From: Jiangella endophytica
GTDB lineage: Bacteria > Actinomycetota > Actinomycetes > Jiangellales > Jiangellaceae
Assembly (NCBI RefSeq): GCF_003427025.1
Contig: NZ_QVAI01000005.1
Span: 310,001-374,000 of the forward strand
Direction of reading: 5' to 3'
Length of the DNA stretch: 64,000 bases
Shown here: one piece after another, positions 33,025-40,421 of the stretch
How positions within the stretch are numbered: position 1 is the stretch's first letter
Layout: every line of letters begins with the position of its first letter
Notes under the pieces: model-generated
Databases searched by the model: none
What the model saw: only the letters and a program-made list of their open reading frames with translations
What the model was told of the DNA's origin: nothing
Made by a program: the position numbers and the translations under genes

Positions 33025-34533
33025 TCAGAAGGTGTGGCGGCGGCGCCGGTACAACGTGGCGGCCACGCCGGACGCGATGAGCGCCATCCCGGCGAAGACC
33101 GCCGCGATGCCGGCCCCGGTGTCGGGCAGCTCCGGCTCGTCGGGCTGGTCCGGCGGCCCCGGCGTCTCGCTGGGGCTCGACGTGGGCTGGTCCGTCGGAC
33201 TCGGCTCCGTCGGTGACGGGGAAGGCGTCTGCGACGGGCTCGGGCTCTCCGACGGACTGGGAGTCTCCGACGGGCTGGGGGTCTCGGACGGGCTCGGCGT
33301 CCCCGTCGGTGTCCCTGTCGGTGTCTCAGACGGCGACGGCGACGGAGTCGGCGTGGGCGTGCCGGTCGGCGTCGAGGTGCCGGTCGGGGTCGGTGTCGGG
33401 GTGGAGTCGCTGTCGCACGACAGCGTCGTGTCGAAGGCGAAGTCGTGGATCTCGCGCGGCGTCGGCCCGGCGACCGGCCCGTAGTCGAGCGTCCTCGCGA
33501 TGACGTTGCCCTCGATGTTCTGCGTGCTCTGCCAGGCCAGGTCGGCGTTCGGTGCGTACAGAGTCCCCTCGACCGCGGTGCCGCCGGTGAACGTCACGTC
33601 GGTCGCCTCGGGGAAGTTCCACAGCATGTACGGCGCGTTCGCCCCGCTGATGCCCGCCTGGTTCGGGAACGGGCCGGTGACCGACGTGCCGAGGACGTTC
33701 ACCAGCAGCGGCGTGTCCGCCTCGGGGCCGGTGGGCCGGAAGGTCAGACCGGCGAGCCCGACGAGCTCGTCGGCGGTGACGGTGAGCACGTTCGTCTCGC
33801 CCGGCGTCAGCTCGAGGTACGCCGTCGTGCCGGGGGCGAGCGGCCGCGACAGCTCCTCGCCGTTCGCGTCGACCGGGGTGAGGGTCTCGTCGCATGTGCC
33901 CAGGTCGGTGGTCAGCTCGCGGTAGCGATCGAAGGCCCCGGCGAAGTCGATGAGATCCGGCAGGTCGGCGTCCTCGATCGACGGACCGTCCTGCAGGTTC
34001 GTGGTGCCCTCGATGCGCGGGTGAGTGTCGTACGCGTTGCCCTCCGGGACGATGTGGTAGAGCCCGGTCGCGCCGTTCCCGTCGACGTTGTCCGCGTCGT
34101 AGGTGGTGGTGTCGCCGACCTTGGCGAAGCCTTCATTCAGCACGCGCAGTGCCACGGGCTCCGCCGGGAAGACGATGCCGCCGCCGACGTACAGCGCCGT
34201 CGGCCGGTCGTCGCCGGGAGCGGTGAAGGTCTCGAACCGGCCCGACGGGTTCGCGTTGACGTTGAAGCCGCTCTGGAACGCGAAGTCGCCGCCCAGCGCG
34301 AGCGTGCCCTCGTTCTCGTCACCGCGCACCGTGACGTCGCCCTCGACGAAGACGAGGAACCCGCTGTTCGCCGGATGCCCGTCGAGGTCGACGCGCACCG
34401 GGTTGACGGGATCGAGCGCCGCCGCCGTCGGCAGGCCGACGCCGAGCCAGCCGGCCGCGAGGGCACCGCCGGCGACGAGGCAGCCCGCCGCCCTGACCGG
34501 ACGTGACATCGAACTCGTCAGAAACCTGCGCAT
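33025..34533 (-). CDS. Choice-of-anchor A domain surface protein (LPDTG)
   Basis: About 502 residues from ATG 34533; ATG 34509 is an alternative and neither has a clear ribosome-binding site. The signal peptide is followed by a ~330-residue beta-rich region beginning ALDPVNPVRVDLDGHPANSG. The GDVTVRGDENEGTLALGGDF and AVEGTLYAPNADL blocks are typical of choice-of-anchor A adhesin-like domains. A long Thr/Ser/Pro linker (STPTPTPTG onward, ~120 residues) then reaches LPDTG, a hydrophobic helix and RRRR. It is probably a sortase-anchored surface protein, perhaps adhesive. The linker DNA is repetitive on both strands. Confidence 0.82.
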   Translation of the reverse strand: MRRFLTSSMSRPVRAAGCLVAGGALAAGWLGVGLPTAAALDPVNPVRVDLDGHPANSGFLVFVEGDVTVRGDENEGTLALGGDFAFQSGFNVNANPSGRFETFTAPGDDRPTALYVGGGIVFPAEPVALRVLNEGFAKVGDTTTYDADNVDGNGATGLYHIVPEGNAYDTHPRIEGTTNLQDGPSIEDADLPDLIDFAGAFDRYRELTTDLGTCDETLTPVDANGEELSRPLAPGTTAYLELTPGETNVLTVTADELVGLAGLTFRPTGPEADTPLLVNVLGTSVTGPFPNQAGISGANAPYMLWNFPEATDVTFTGGTAVEGTLYAPNADLAWQSTQNIEGNVIARTLDYGPVAGPTPREIHDFAFDTTLSCDSDSTPTPTPTGTSTPTGTPTPTPSPSPSETPTGTPTGTPSPSETPSPSETPSPSESPSPSQTPSPSPTEPSPTDQPTSSPSETPGPPDQPDEPELPDTGAGIAAVFAGMALIASGVAATLYRRRRHTF

Positions 34534-34624
34534 CGTTGTCACGATGCCAGTGGCACCTGCGGCGTACAACCGACTCGGCCAAATCGATGGGCCGACCGCC
34601 GGCGCGTCGCTAGATTGGGCGCTC

Positions 34625-35458
34625 GTGGCTGCGTCGTGGGAATGGGACGAGTCGTTATACGCCGGTAGCGCGCCGCACTATGCCGTCGGCCGCATGCCGT
34701 ACCCGCCGAGTCTGGCTCGCGCCATCGGCGACGCACTGGGTTCGGACGGCTCCGGTCGCCTGCTCGACGTCGGCTGCGGACCCGGTTCGCTGACATTGCT
34801 GGTGTCGCCCTTGTTCGAGTCCGCCGTGGGTGTCGACGCCGACGCCGGCATGCTCGTCGAAGCTCGTCGCCAGGCCGCGCGTGCGGGCATCGACAACGTC
34901 GAGTGGCGGCAGCTTCGGGCCGAGGACCTGCCGGCGGATCTCGGCCGCTTCGACGTGGTGACCTTCGCCCAGTCGTTCCACTGGATGGACCAGGAGGCCG
35001 TCGCCCGGCAGGTGAGAGCGATGCTCCGCCCCGACGGCGTCTGGGTTCACGTCTCCGCGACGACACACCGCGGCGCGGCCGGGCCCGATCCGTCGCCGCA
35101 CCCGCAGCCGCCCTGGGACCGCATCGACGAGTTGGTCGCCGCCTATCTGGGGCCGGTGCGACGCGCCGGGCGCGGCATCCTGCCCGCCGGCACCAGTTCC
35201 GGCGAGGACGAGGTCATGCGGCGAGCGGGGTTCACGGCCTCGGCTCGCCTCGACCTCGAGCGCGGAGAGATCGTCGATCGGCCTCTCGATGACGTCGTCG
35301 CCGCGGTCTTCTCGCTGTCGAGCTCGGCACCCCACCTGTTCGGCGACCGGCTCGGGGCCTTCGAGGCGGATCTTCGCCGCCTCCTGAGGTCGTCGTCGCC
35401 CGGCGGGCGGTTCTCGGAGCGAGCCCGCGACATCGGCGTGACGATGTGGCGTCCCTGA
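34625..35458 (+). CDS. Class I SAM-dependent methyltransferase
   Basis: 277 residues if started at GTG 34625. The open frame extends upstream over the divergent gene, but homologous proteins begin close to WEWDESLYAGSAPHYAVGR. Motif I is LLDVGCGPGSLTLL (about residues 42-55), the acidic strand-2 end is GVDADAGML, and motif IV is FDVVTFAQSFHWMD. The remaining ~150 residues are an all-purpose C-terminal domain of actinobacterial UbiE-like enzymes. The substrate is unknown. It shares a short (~90 bp) divergent control region with the choice-of-anchor gene. Confidence 0.8.
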   Translation: MAASWEWDESLYAGSAPHYAVGRMPYPPSLARAIGDALGSDGSGRLLDVGCGPGSLTLLVSPLFESAVGVDADAGMLVEARRQAARAGIDNVEWRQLRAEDLPADLGRFDVVTFAQSFHWMDQEAVARQVRAMLRPDGVWVHVSATTHRGAAGPDPSPHPQPPWDRIDELVAAYLGPVRRAGRGILPAGTSSGEDEVMRRAGFTASARLDLERGEIVDRPLDDVVAAVFSLSSSAPHLFGDRLGAFEADLRRLLRSSSPGGRFSERARDIGVTMWRP

Positions 35459-35705
35459 TCAGCGGGCGGACCAGCGGCCTGTCATCCCTTGACCGAGCCC
35501 CTACCGCGTAGTACGGGTCATCGCAGGTCGCCTCGCGCCCAGCCCCAGCACCGAGGCGGCCGAGTCCCCGTGGCGGGACCCCCGTTGCGGACCCGGCACG
35601 GGGGCGCCCGCGAGCCCGGAACGGGTTCAGGGTGAGCAGGGTCCCTTCCGCTGCTCGGCGTGATACTCGATTGTCCTGCTACCGGGCGGTCCGTACGTTG
35701 TCCGA
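35459..35705. other. Intergenic region before the esterase gene
   Basis: About 250 bp without a supported gene. It contains short GC-rich inverted segments (for example CCCCGTGGCGGGACCCCCG near 35565-35583) that may end transcription of the methyltransferase gene. Nothing else is recognised. Confidence 0.35.
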
Positions 35706-36551
35706 GTGCCCGCACCGGTGCCCTACCGCCCGATTCCCGTGGACCAGTCGGACGTTCGCTATGCCCACGGCCCTGACTCCGTCGTACAGCCGGGCGTGCC
35801 TGCGGGCGAGACCGTCGAGTTCGAGTGGACGGCAAGCACGGTTTACCCCGGCACGTCGCGCAGGATCCGGGTTCACGTCCCCGCGATGTACGACCCATCG
35901 GAACCGGCCGCGCTCATGCTCTTCCAGGACGGCGGGTTGTACCTCGACCCCGGGGGCGAGGTGCGCGCCGCCGTCGTCCTCGACAACCTCATCCACCGCG
36001 GGGACATCCCCATCACCATCGGCGTCTTCGTCGACCCCGGCGACTTCGAGGTCGACGCGGAGGTGAACCACCGCAAGAACCGCAACGTCGAGTACGACGC
36101 GTTCGACGACCGCTACGTCACGTTGCTGCTGCAAGAGATCATCCCCCAGGTGACGAAGCGCTACTCAGTCAGCGAGGACCCGGACCGATGGGGCATCTGC
36201 GGTGGCAGCAGCGGCGGCAACTGCGCCTTCACCGCGGCATGGCTGAGACCGGACCGATTCCGCCGTGTCATCGGCTTCCTCTCCAGCTTCGCGCAGATGC
36301 CGGGAGGCAACCCCTATCCCGACCTGATCCCCACCGTTCCGCGCAAGCCGCTACGCATCTTCCTGCAGGCCGGTCACCGAGACCTGCGTTGGAACGAACC
36401 CGACGGGAACTGGCTCGCGAGCAACCTGCGTGTCGCCGCCGCACTCGCCGAAGCGGGCTACGACTTCCGTCTGGTCCTCGGCGACGGCGGCCACAGCCCC
36501 AACCACGGCGGCGTTCTGCTGCCCGACGCCCTCCGCTGGCTCTGGCGATAG
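35706..36551 (+). CDS. Enterochelin-esterase-like alpha/beta hydrolase
   Basis: 281 residues from GTG 35706. The N-terminal ~60 residues form a beta region ending SRRIRVHVPAMYDPSEPAALMLFQDGG, the usual start of the esterase-D/Fes catalytic domain. The nucleophile elbow is GGSSGGNCAF (about residues 162-171), and the catalytic His is in LGDGGHSPNHGG near residue 264. The conserved YDAFDDRYVTLLLQEIIP is present. No signal peptide is seen, so it is cytosolic and may hydrolyse siderophore or other esters; no siderophore genes are adjacent. Confidence 0.82.
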   Translation: MPAPVPYRPIPVDQSDVRYAHGPDSVVQPGVPAGETVEFEWTASTVYPGTSRRIRVHVPAMYDPSEPAALMLFQDGGLYLDPGGEVRAAVVLDNLIHRGDIPITIGVFVDPGDFEVDAEVNHRKNRNVEYDAFDDRYVTLLLQEIIPQVTKRYSVSEDPDRWGICGGSSGGNCAFTAAWLRPDRFRRVIGFLSSFAQMPGGNPYPDLIPTVPRKPLRIFLQAGHRDLRWNEPDGNWLASNLRVAAALAEAGYDFRLVLGDGGHSPNHGGVLLPDALRWLWR

Positions 36552-36601
36552 GGAAGAGGACGGCTATTGTCCCCACTGGTCGGCAGGTGCATGCTGAGTC
36601 G

Positions 36602-36745
36602 ATGGCACGAAAGTCGTGGTTGTGCCGGCTCGGGTGGCACAAGTGGGTGTCGAAGTCGAACGAGGACGGCAGCCGCTACATCGGATGCGCGCGTTGTCCG
36701 AAGCAGACCGACGACCCCGGACCCATCGGCCCGATTCCCGGCTGA
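36602..36745 (+). CDS. Small zinc-ribbon protein
   Basis: 47 residues from ATG 36602. The pattern is WLCRLGWHKW (Cys8, His13) and then CARCPK (Cys29, Cys32), a likely single zinc site built from C-x4-H plus C-x2-C. Small actinobacterial proteins with the same RKSWLCRLG.HKW start are common and uncharacterised. It follows the esterase gene by 50 bp. Its size makes it easy to miss. Confidence 0.6.
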   Translation: MARKSWLCRLGWHKWVSKSNEDGSRYIGCARCPKQTDDPGPIGPIPG

Positions 36746-36840
36746 GCAGCCCACGACGGCATCTGTCCAGCGCCGAGGGTGGCTCGTGGACGCGCGAATT
36801 CTCGCAGGACCTGGTGAGCGGGGTCTGCGACACTTGCCTG

Positions 36841-37203
36841 GTGACGGAGGACGCGGGCAGGCAGCAGGTGATGGTCTTGTGGCGTCCGACGGGTCCGGAG
36901 GAGCTGGAGTTGGTGAGGGCGTCGGGTTGGCGACGGTGGCCACCGCGCCTTCCCGATCAGCCGATCTTCTACCCGGTGCTCAACGAGGAGTACGCGATCA
37001 AGATCGCCAGGGACTGGAACGTGCCGGCGTCGGGGGTGGGTTACGTGACCCGGTTCGCCGTCGACGCTGCGTTCGCTGCTCGCTACCCGGTTCGGCAGGC
37101 GGGCGGCCGGACGATCCTGGAACTGTGGGTCCCGGCTGAGCAGCTGGAGGAATTCAACGACCACATTGTCGGCGCGATCGAGGTCGTTCACGAGTTTCGC
37201 TGA
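36841..37203 (+). CDS. Conserved protein often labelled ADP-ribosylation/crystallin J1
   Basis: 120 residues from GTG 36841; an ATG ten codons further in is also possible. Conserved blocks are LWRPTGPEELELVRASGWRR, PPRLPDQPIFYPVLNEEYA, IARDWNV and WVPAEQLEEFNDHIVG. Small proteins with these blocks are common in bacteria under the crystallin J1 label, but no ADP-ribosylglycohydrolase fold is visible, so the name should not be taken as function. It is the last chromosomal gene before the integrated element. Confidence 0.65.
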   Translation: MTEDAGRQQVMVLWRPTGPEELELVRASGWRRWPPRLPDQPIFYPVLNEEYAIKIARDWNVPASGVGYVTRFAVDAAFAARYPVRQAGGRTILELWVPAEQLEEFNDHIVGAIEVVHEFR

Positions 37204-37245
37204 GGTTGGCTGCGCCGACGGCCGGCATGCGCAGGTCGGCGGCCA

Positions 37246-37602
37246 TCACGAGGATCTCTCGTGCCTCACGAAGGCTGCAGGCCTTGGTGGCACGACAAAT
37301 TTCGCGACAAACCGAATTATTCGGACGCCGTCGGTGGGCTCGGACCAGGCGTTCTCCCGGTTCACGAGGCATGCATGCCTGGTCAACCGGGAGAGCGCAT
37401 GGTTAACGTGATCATTTCCGGCCGGAAAGCTGGCCCACGCCGGACTCTCGCGGTCAACCAGCGGAAGACATCCGCGCTGGTGAAGGGGTGGACAGGGGCG
37501 GGTTCGATCCGCCGACCTTCCGCTTTTCAGGCGCAAGCAAAACCGCAGGTAGGCGGCCATGATCACGGTGATCGTGCCCCACGCGTGCCCCATGTCCGTC
37601 AT
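37246..37602 (-). CDS. Small ORF coupled to integrase and reading through attL
   Basis: ATG 37602 overlaps the integrase TGA (ATGA) and has GGAGGG upstream, so it should be translated with integrase. The first ~42 codons (MTDMGHAWGTITVIMAAYLR and a short basic part) are element DNA and att core. The rest of this 118-residue frame lies in host DNA. In the excised circle the same frame would instead continue into right-end DNA and stop at 51356-51358, giving about 126 residues. Homology is unknown. Part of the frame is tRNA sequence, so its coding value is uncertain. Confidence 0.35.
   Translation of the reverse strand: MTDMGHAWGTITVIMAAYLRFCLRLKSGRSADRTRPCPPLHQRGCLPLVDRESPAWASFPAGNDHVNHALSRLTRHACLVNRENAWSEPTDGVRIIRFVAKFVVPPRPAAFVRHERSS
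37312..37394. repeat. Cluster of palindromes just outside attL
   Basis: CCGAATTATTCGG (37312-37324) is a perfect palindrome around a central T. At 37353-37394 a 10-bp inverted repeat (TCTCCCGGTT/AACCGGGAGA) encloses the palindrome AGGCATGCATGCCT. The neighbouring DNA is AT-richer than the chromosome. It may be a terminator cluster, a protein-binding region or a scar of an older insertion. Confidence 0.5.
37476..37533. repeat. attL: 58-bp duplication of the tRNA-Phe 3' end
   Basis: Identical to 51610-51667 base for base. It contains the T-arm, acceptor strand and part of the anticodon arm of tRNA-Phe but lacks the 5' half, so it is not a tRNA gene. Flanking bases diverge immediately on both sides. 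Confidence 0.95.
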
Positions 37603-38726
37603 CCCTCCTTGGTCCTCGTCGGCGTGATCTGAGCACTGTTGGCGCGGTGCGCCAGCTCGCTCAACGCCTTGGCGACCTCGGCGTCCCGGCCGTCCAGAGC
37701 GTGAAGGTACCGGTTGGCCGCAGCCGTCGACGAGTGCCCGAGTCGCTTCTTGAGGTCGGCGAGTGTCGCGCCGGCGGCCGCAGCGAGACTCTGCCCGGTG
37801 TGCCGCAGATCGTGGAAGGCGATGTCGACGCCTACCTTGGTCCGTGCCCGCACGAACGCCTGGTAGACCGCATTGCCCCGCATCTGCTTGCCGTCGCGAC
37901 CGACGAAGAACCACTCAGAGCCGGCCCAGCGTTCGGCGTGCTGGACCAGGAAGGTCAGCACGTGCGGCGGCACCGAGATCTCCCGCTTCCCTGCCGGCGT
38001 CTTGGGCTCCTTGTTGTACCGCACTGGCGATTCCAGCAGCTCGACGTGGTTCTCGCGCACCCACACCGTGCCCTTCGTCAGGTTCACGTCCTCGCGACGC
38101 ATCGCGCAGACCTCGCCCCGGCGCAGCGCGCACCAGGCGGCCAGCACGACGGCGGCACGGTAGCGCTCCGGGCTGATCGTCGTGATCAGCTCCGCGACCT
38201 GGTCGGCTGTGGCGATCTTGCGTTCGCGCGACTTGACCGAGCCGGCGCCAGGAATCATGCACGGGTTGCGCGTGATCGCGTCGTCTCGGACGGCCGCATT
38301 CATGACCGCCCGCAGGAACCGGTAGGACTGCGCGATCGAGGTCTTGCCACCTGTTCCCCGAACGGCATCCGTGTACCAGGCCCGCACGACGCGTGGCGTG
38401 ATGGCGATCAGTGGAACGTCGAGCAGCGTCGTCATGTGGAGCCGCATGTTCCGCCGGCAGGTCTCCGCCCAGCGACGTCCCACGTTTGAGTTGTCGGTGA
38501 GGTACGCCTCTGCGTACTCGCCGAACGTCTCCCGGCCTAGTTGCTCATCCAGCCACGTACCGCGACTGATGTCGGCCCTGACCCGCGTCAACCAGCGGTC
38601 AGCGTCGGTCTTGGTGCGGAAAGTGTCGGGAGCGTTCTGTCGGCGGCCGTTGGGGCCGACGAACGAGGCCTGGAAACGGCCGGACGGCAGCTTGCGCACC
38701 TTGCCGAACGGGCGACGGCCGGCCAT
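37599..38726 (-). CDS. int: Tyrosine-type site-specific integrase
   Basis: 375 residues. An N-terminal arm-binding/AP2-like start (GKVRKLPSGRFQASFVGPNG) and a SAM-like core-binding domain (~65-150) are followed by the catalytic domain. The catalytic residues are visible: Arg in CALRRGEVCAMR (~R202), His-x-x-Arg in FHDLRHTGQSL (H305, R308), His331 in LGHSS, and the nucleophile Tyr340 in ANRYLHALDG. It recombines attP with the tRNA-Phe attB. It overlaps the excisionase gene by ATGA and ends 66 bp from attL, as usual for AICEs. Nearest relatives are expected among pSAM2-type integrases. Confidence 0.93.
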   Translation of the reverse strand: MAGRRPFGKVRKLPSGRFQASFVGPNGRRQNAPDTFRTKTDADRWLTRVRADISRGTWLDEQLGRETFGEYAEAYLTDNSNVGRRWAETCRRNMRLHMTTLLDVPLIAITPRVVRAWYTDAVRGTGGKTSIAQSYRFLRAVMNAAVRDDAITRNPCMIPGAGSVKSRERKIATADQVAELITTISPERYRAAVVLAAWCALRRGEVCAMRREDVNLTKGTVWVRENHVELLESPVRYNKEPKTPAGKREISVPPHVLTFLVQHAERWAGSEWFFVGRDGKQMRGNAVYQAFVRARTKVGVDIAFHDLRHTGQSLAAAAGATLADLKKRLGHSSTAAANRYLHALDGRDAEVAKALSELAHRANSAQITPTRTKEG

Positions 38727-38938
38727 CAGCGCACCACCCGGCCACCGTGCCAGCGAACCTCGGTCGGCTCGACCGTGCCGTTGGCGATGAACGCCGCAAT
38801 GGCGGACAAGGGGATGCGGACGTGGTGGCCGCCGACCTTGACGAAGCGGATGCGCCGTTCGGCGATCAGCCGCCGAGGAAACCGCGATGTGGTGCCGAGC
38901 ATCTCGGCGGCCTCATCGACGGTCAACAGCCGATCCAT
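38726..38938 (-). CDS. xis: Excisionase / MerR-like helix-turn-helix protein
   Basis: 70 residues. The sequence LLTVDEAAEMLGTTSRFPRR with FVKVGGHHVRIPLSAIAAFI is the excisionase-family winged helix-turn-helix (DNA-binding domain 17 type). Such proteins bend att DNA and direct integrase toward excision. Its stop overlaps the int start by ATGA, so both are made from one mRNA. The C-terminal EVRWHGGRVVR extends a little past the domain. It is separated from the rep gene stop by 55 bp. Confidence 0.85.
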   Translation of the reverse strand: MDRLLTVDEAAEMLGTTSRFPRRLIAERRIRFVKVGGHHVRIPLSAIAAFIANGTVEPTEVRWHGGRVVR

Positions 38939-38993
38939 CAGCGTGTGTCCTTCCGTGAGACTGCGGATCTTCTTGCTGGCGTGGTTGCCTCGC

Positions 38994-40421
38994 TCATGCC
39001 TGCGAGGCCTCCTCGGCGCGGCGGATGCGGGCGAGGTTCGCTGAGCGGGTGGCGTTCGCGGCGGTGGCGGTGTCGAGGTAGCCGCGTCCGGCGTAGCGCC
39101 AGCTGCCGACGACGACGGTTGTCGCCGCAGCGCTGTCGTCGGCCTGGTCGACGTCGAGCACGTCGCGTACGTCGGCGTTGGCGGGGAGTTGGGCGCGGCG
39201 TTGTCGCCAGTGCCGGCGGGCGGACCGCAATGCGCCGAAGGTGACGGAGTAGGCGCGGCTCTTGGTGATGGGGTGACCGCGGTAGCCGAGGGTGGCGTAG
39301 CGGTCCTTGAGCCGGGTGTAGTCGTCGTGGATGGGGACGAGCTGTTGTGCGGCTTTGATGAGGCGGACGGCGTGCGGGGTCGCTCCGTGTTTGGCGGCGT
39401 GGCCGGCGCTGTAGAGCTTCCCGGCGACGGGTAGCCCGAAGTCCTCGGTCGACTTGGTGAGGTACTTGGCAAGGTAGGCGGCGACCTGGTGCGGGTGCGC
39501 CGGGCCGGCCTGGTTGTCGCGGCCGGCGCCGGGGGTGATGGTGCGTAGGTCGAGCTGGCGGCCCCACCGCAGCCTGAGTGTCTGCCCGCCGGGGAGGGGC
39601 ACGTCCTTGTGTGCGTGGGTGGCGGCGTGCCTGACCGCGTCCTCGAGGTCGCCCACGGTGAGGCCGAGTCCTGGCGGGGTGGCCGGGCCGTCGGGTCCGT
39701 CGAGTCGGATGACGACGTGGAAGTGCACGACGCCGCGCGCCTGGAACTCCACCACCCGTGTGTACGAGACCTTCGCCGCCTCGGCGAACGCACGCAGGGT
39801 GAGGCCGGCGGTGCGGGCGAGGCGGCGGCGTAGCGCCATGGTGAAGTACCGCCACAGTTGCGGTGCCCACCACTGCCAGGCGGCGTGGGCGGTGTAGTCG
39901 TAGCACTGGAAGCACAGCGGCTGCCCCACCTGCGGGTCGTCGGCGTCATGCCGCCGCACACAACTCAAGGGCCGGCCGTGCGGGCAGCGCGGCTTGTCCC
40001 GCCTGGCCCGGCACGGTGCGGTGCGCCCGTTCAACGGGCGGGTGTGGCGGTGCACGGCCCCGAACGACGGCGCGGTGAACGTGGCGAACGTCGCCGGATG
40101 CTGCGCAACGGTCTCGGGGACGGTCTTGCCGCCGGCCAGCCCGCAGGACAGCAGGTGCCACGCGTCGCCCTTGTACTCACGCGAGCAGGACGGGCAGACG
40201 GCGGCGCGGCGGTTGCCGCAGCGGACGTAGGTGTGCCCGTCCGGTTCGTCGTCGGACGAGTAGCTGCGCACGACCTCGCCTGTCGCGGCGTGGATGGTGG
40301 TCGAGGAGCCGGTGAGCCGGATCGGGTTGACGCAGCCGCGGGCCTGCTCGCCGGCTCTGCTGCGGGAGAGGGACGCCAGCTGGAACACCAGCTCCGTGTG
40401 ACTCAGCTCGCGCGTGCTCAC
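38994..40421 (-). CDS. RepSA-like replication initiator
   Basis: 475 residues. Paired cysteines at the N-terminal region (VCPSCS, LCFQCY) suggest zinc binding. An HUH-type metal motif, HFHVVI (H233, H235), precedes a Tyr/Lys motif AAYLAKYLTKS near 330. This set is characteristic of the RepSA/replication initiator family of actinomycete elements, which nick a double-strand origin and start rolling-circle replication after excision. It overlaps the transfer ATPase gene by four bases (ATGA). No separate origin is evident, and in pSAM2 relatives it can lie within or near rep. Confidence 0.88.
   Translation of the reverse strand: MSTRELSHTELVFQLASLSRSRAGEQARGCVNPIRLTGSSTTIHAATGEVVRSYSSDDEPDGHTYVRCGNRRAAVCPSCSREYKGDAWHLLSCGLAGGKTVPETVAQHPATFATFTAPSFGAVHRHTRPLNGRTAPCRARRDKPRCPHGRPLSCVRRHDADDPQVGQPLCFQCYDYTAHAAWQWWAPQLWRYFTMALRRRLARTAGLTLRAFAEAAKVSYTRVVEFQARGVVHFHVVIRLDGPDGPATPPGLGLTVGDLEDAVRHAATHAHKDVPLPGGQTLRLRWGRQLDLRTITPGAGRDNQAGPAHPHQVAAYLAKYLTKSTEDFGLPVAGKLYSAGHAAKHGATPHAVRLIKAAQQLVPIHDDYTRLKDRYATLGYRGHPITKSRAYSVTFGALRSARRHWRQRRAQLPANADVRDVLDVDQADDSAAATTVVVGSWRYAGRGYLDTATAANATRSANLARIRRAEEASQA

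Noticed and set aside
33130-33420. Short tandem repeats on both strands
   Set aside because: They are the codons of the Ser/Thr/Pro linker of the choice-of-anchor A protein.
37476-37533. Second tRNA-Phe copy
   Set aside because: Only the 3' part is present and the 5' acceptor and D-arm are missing, so it is attL.
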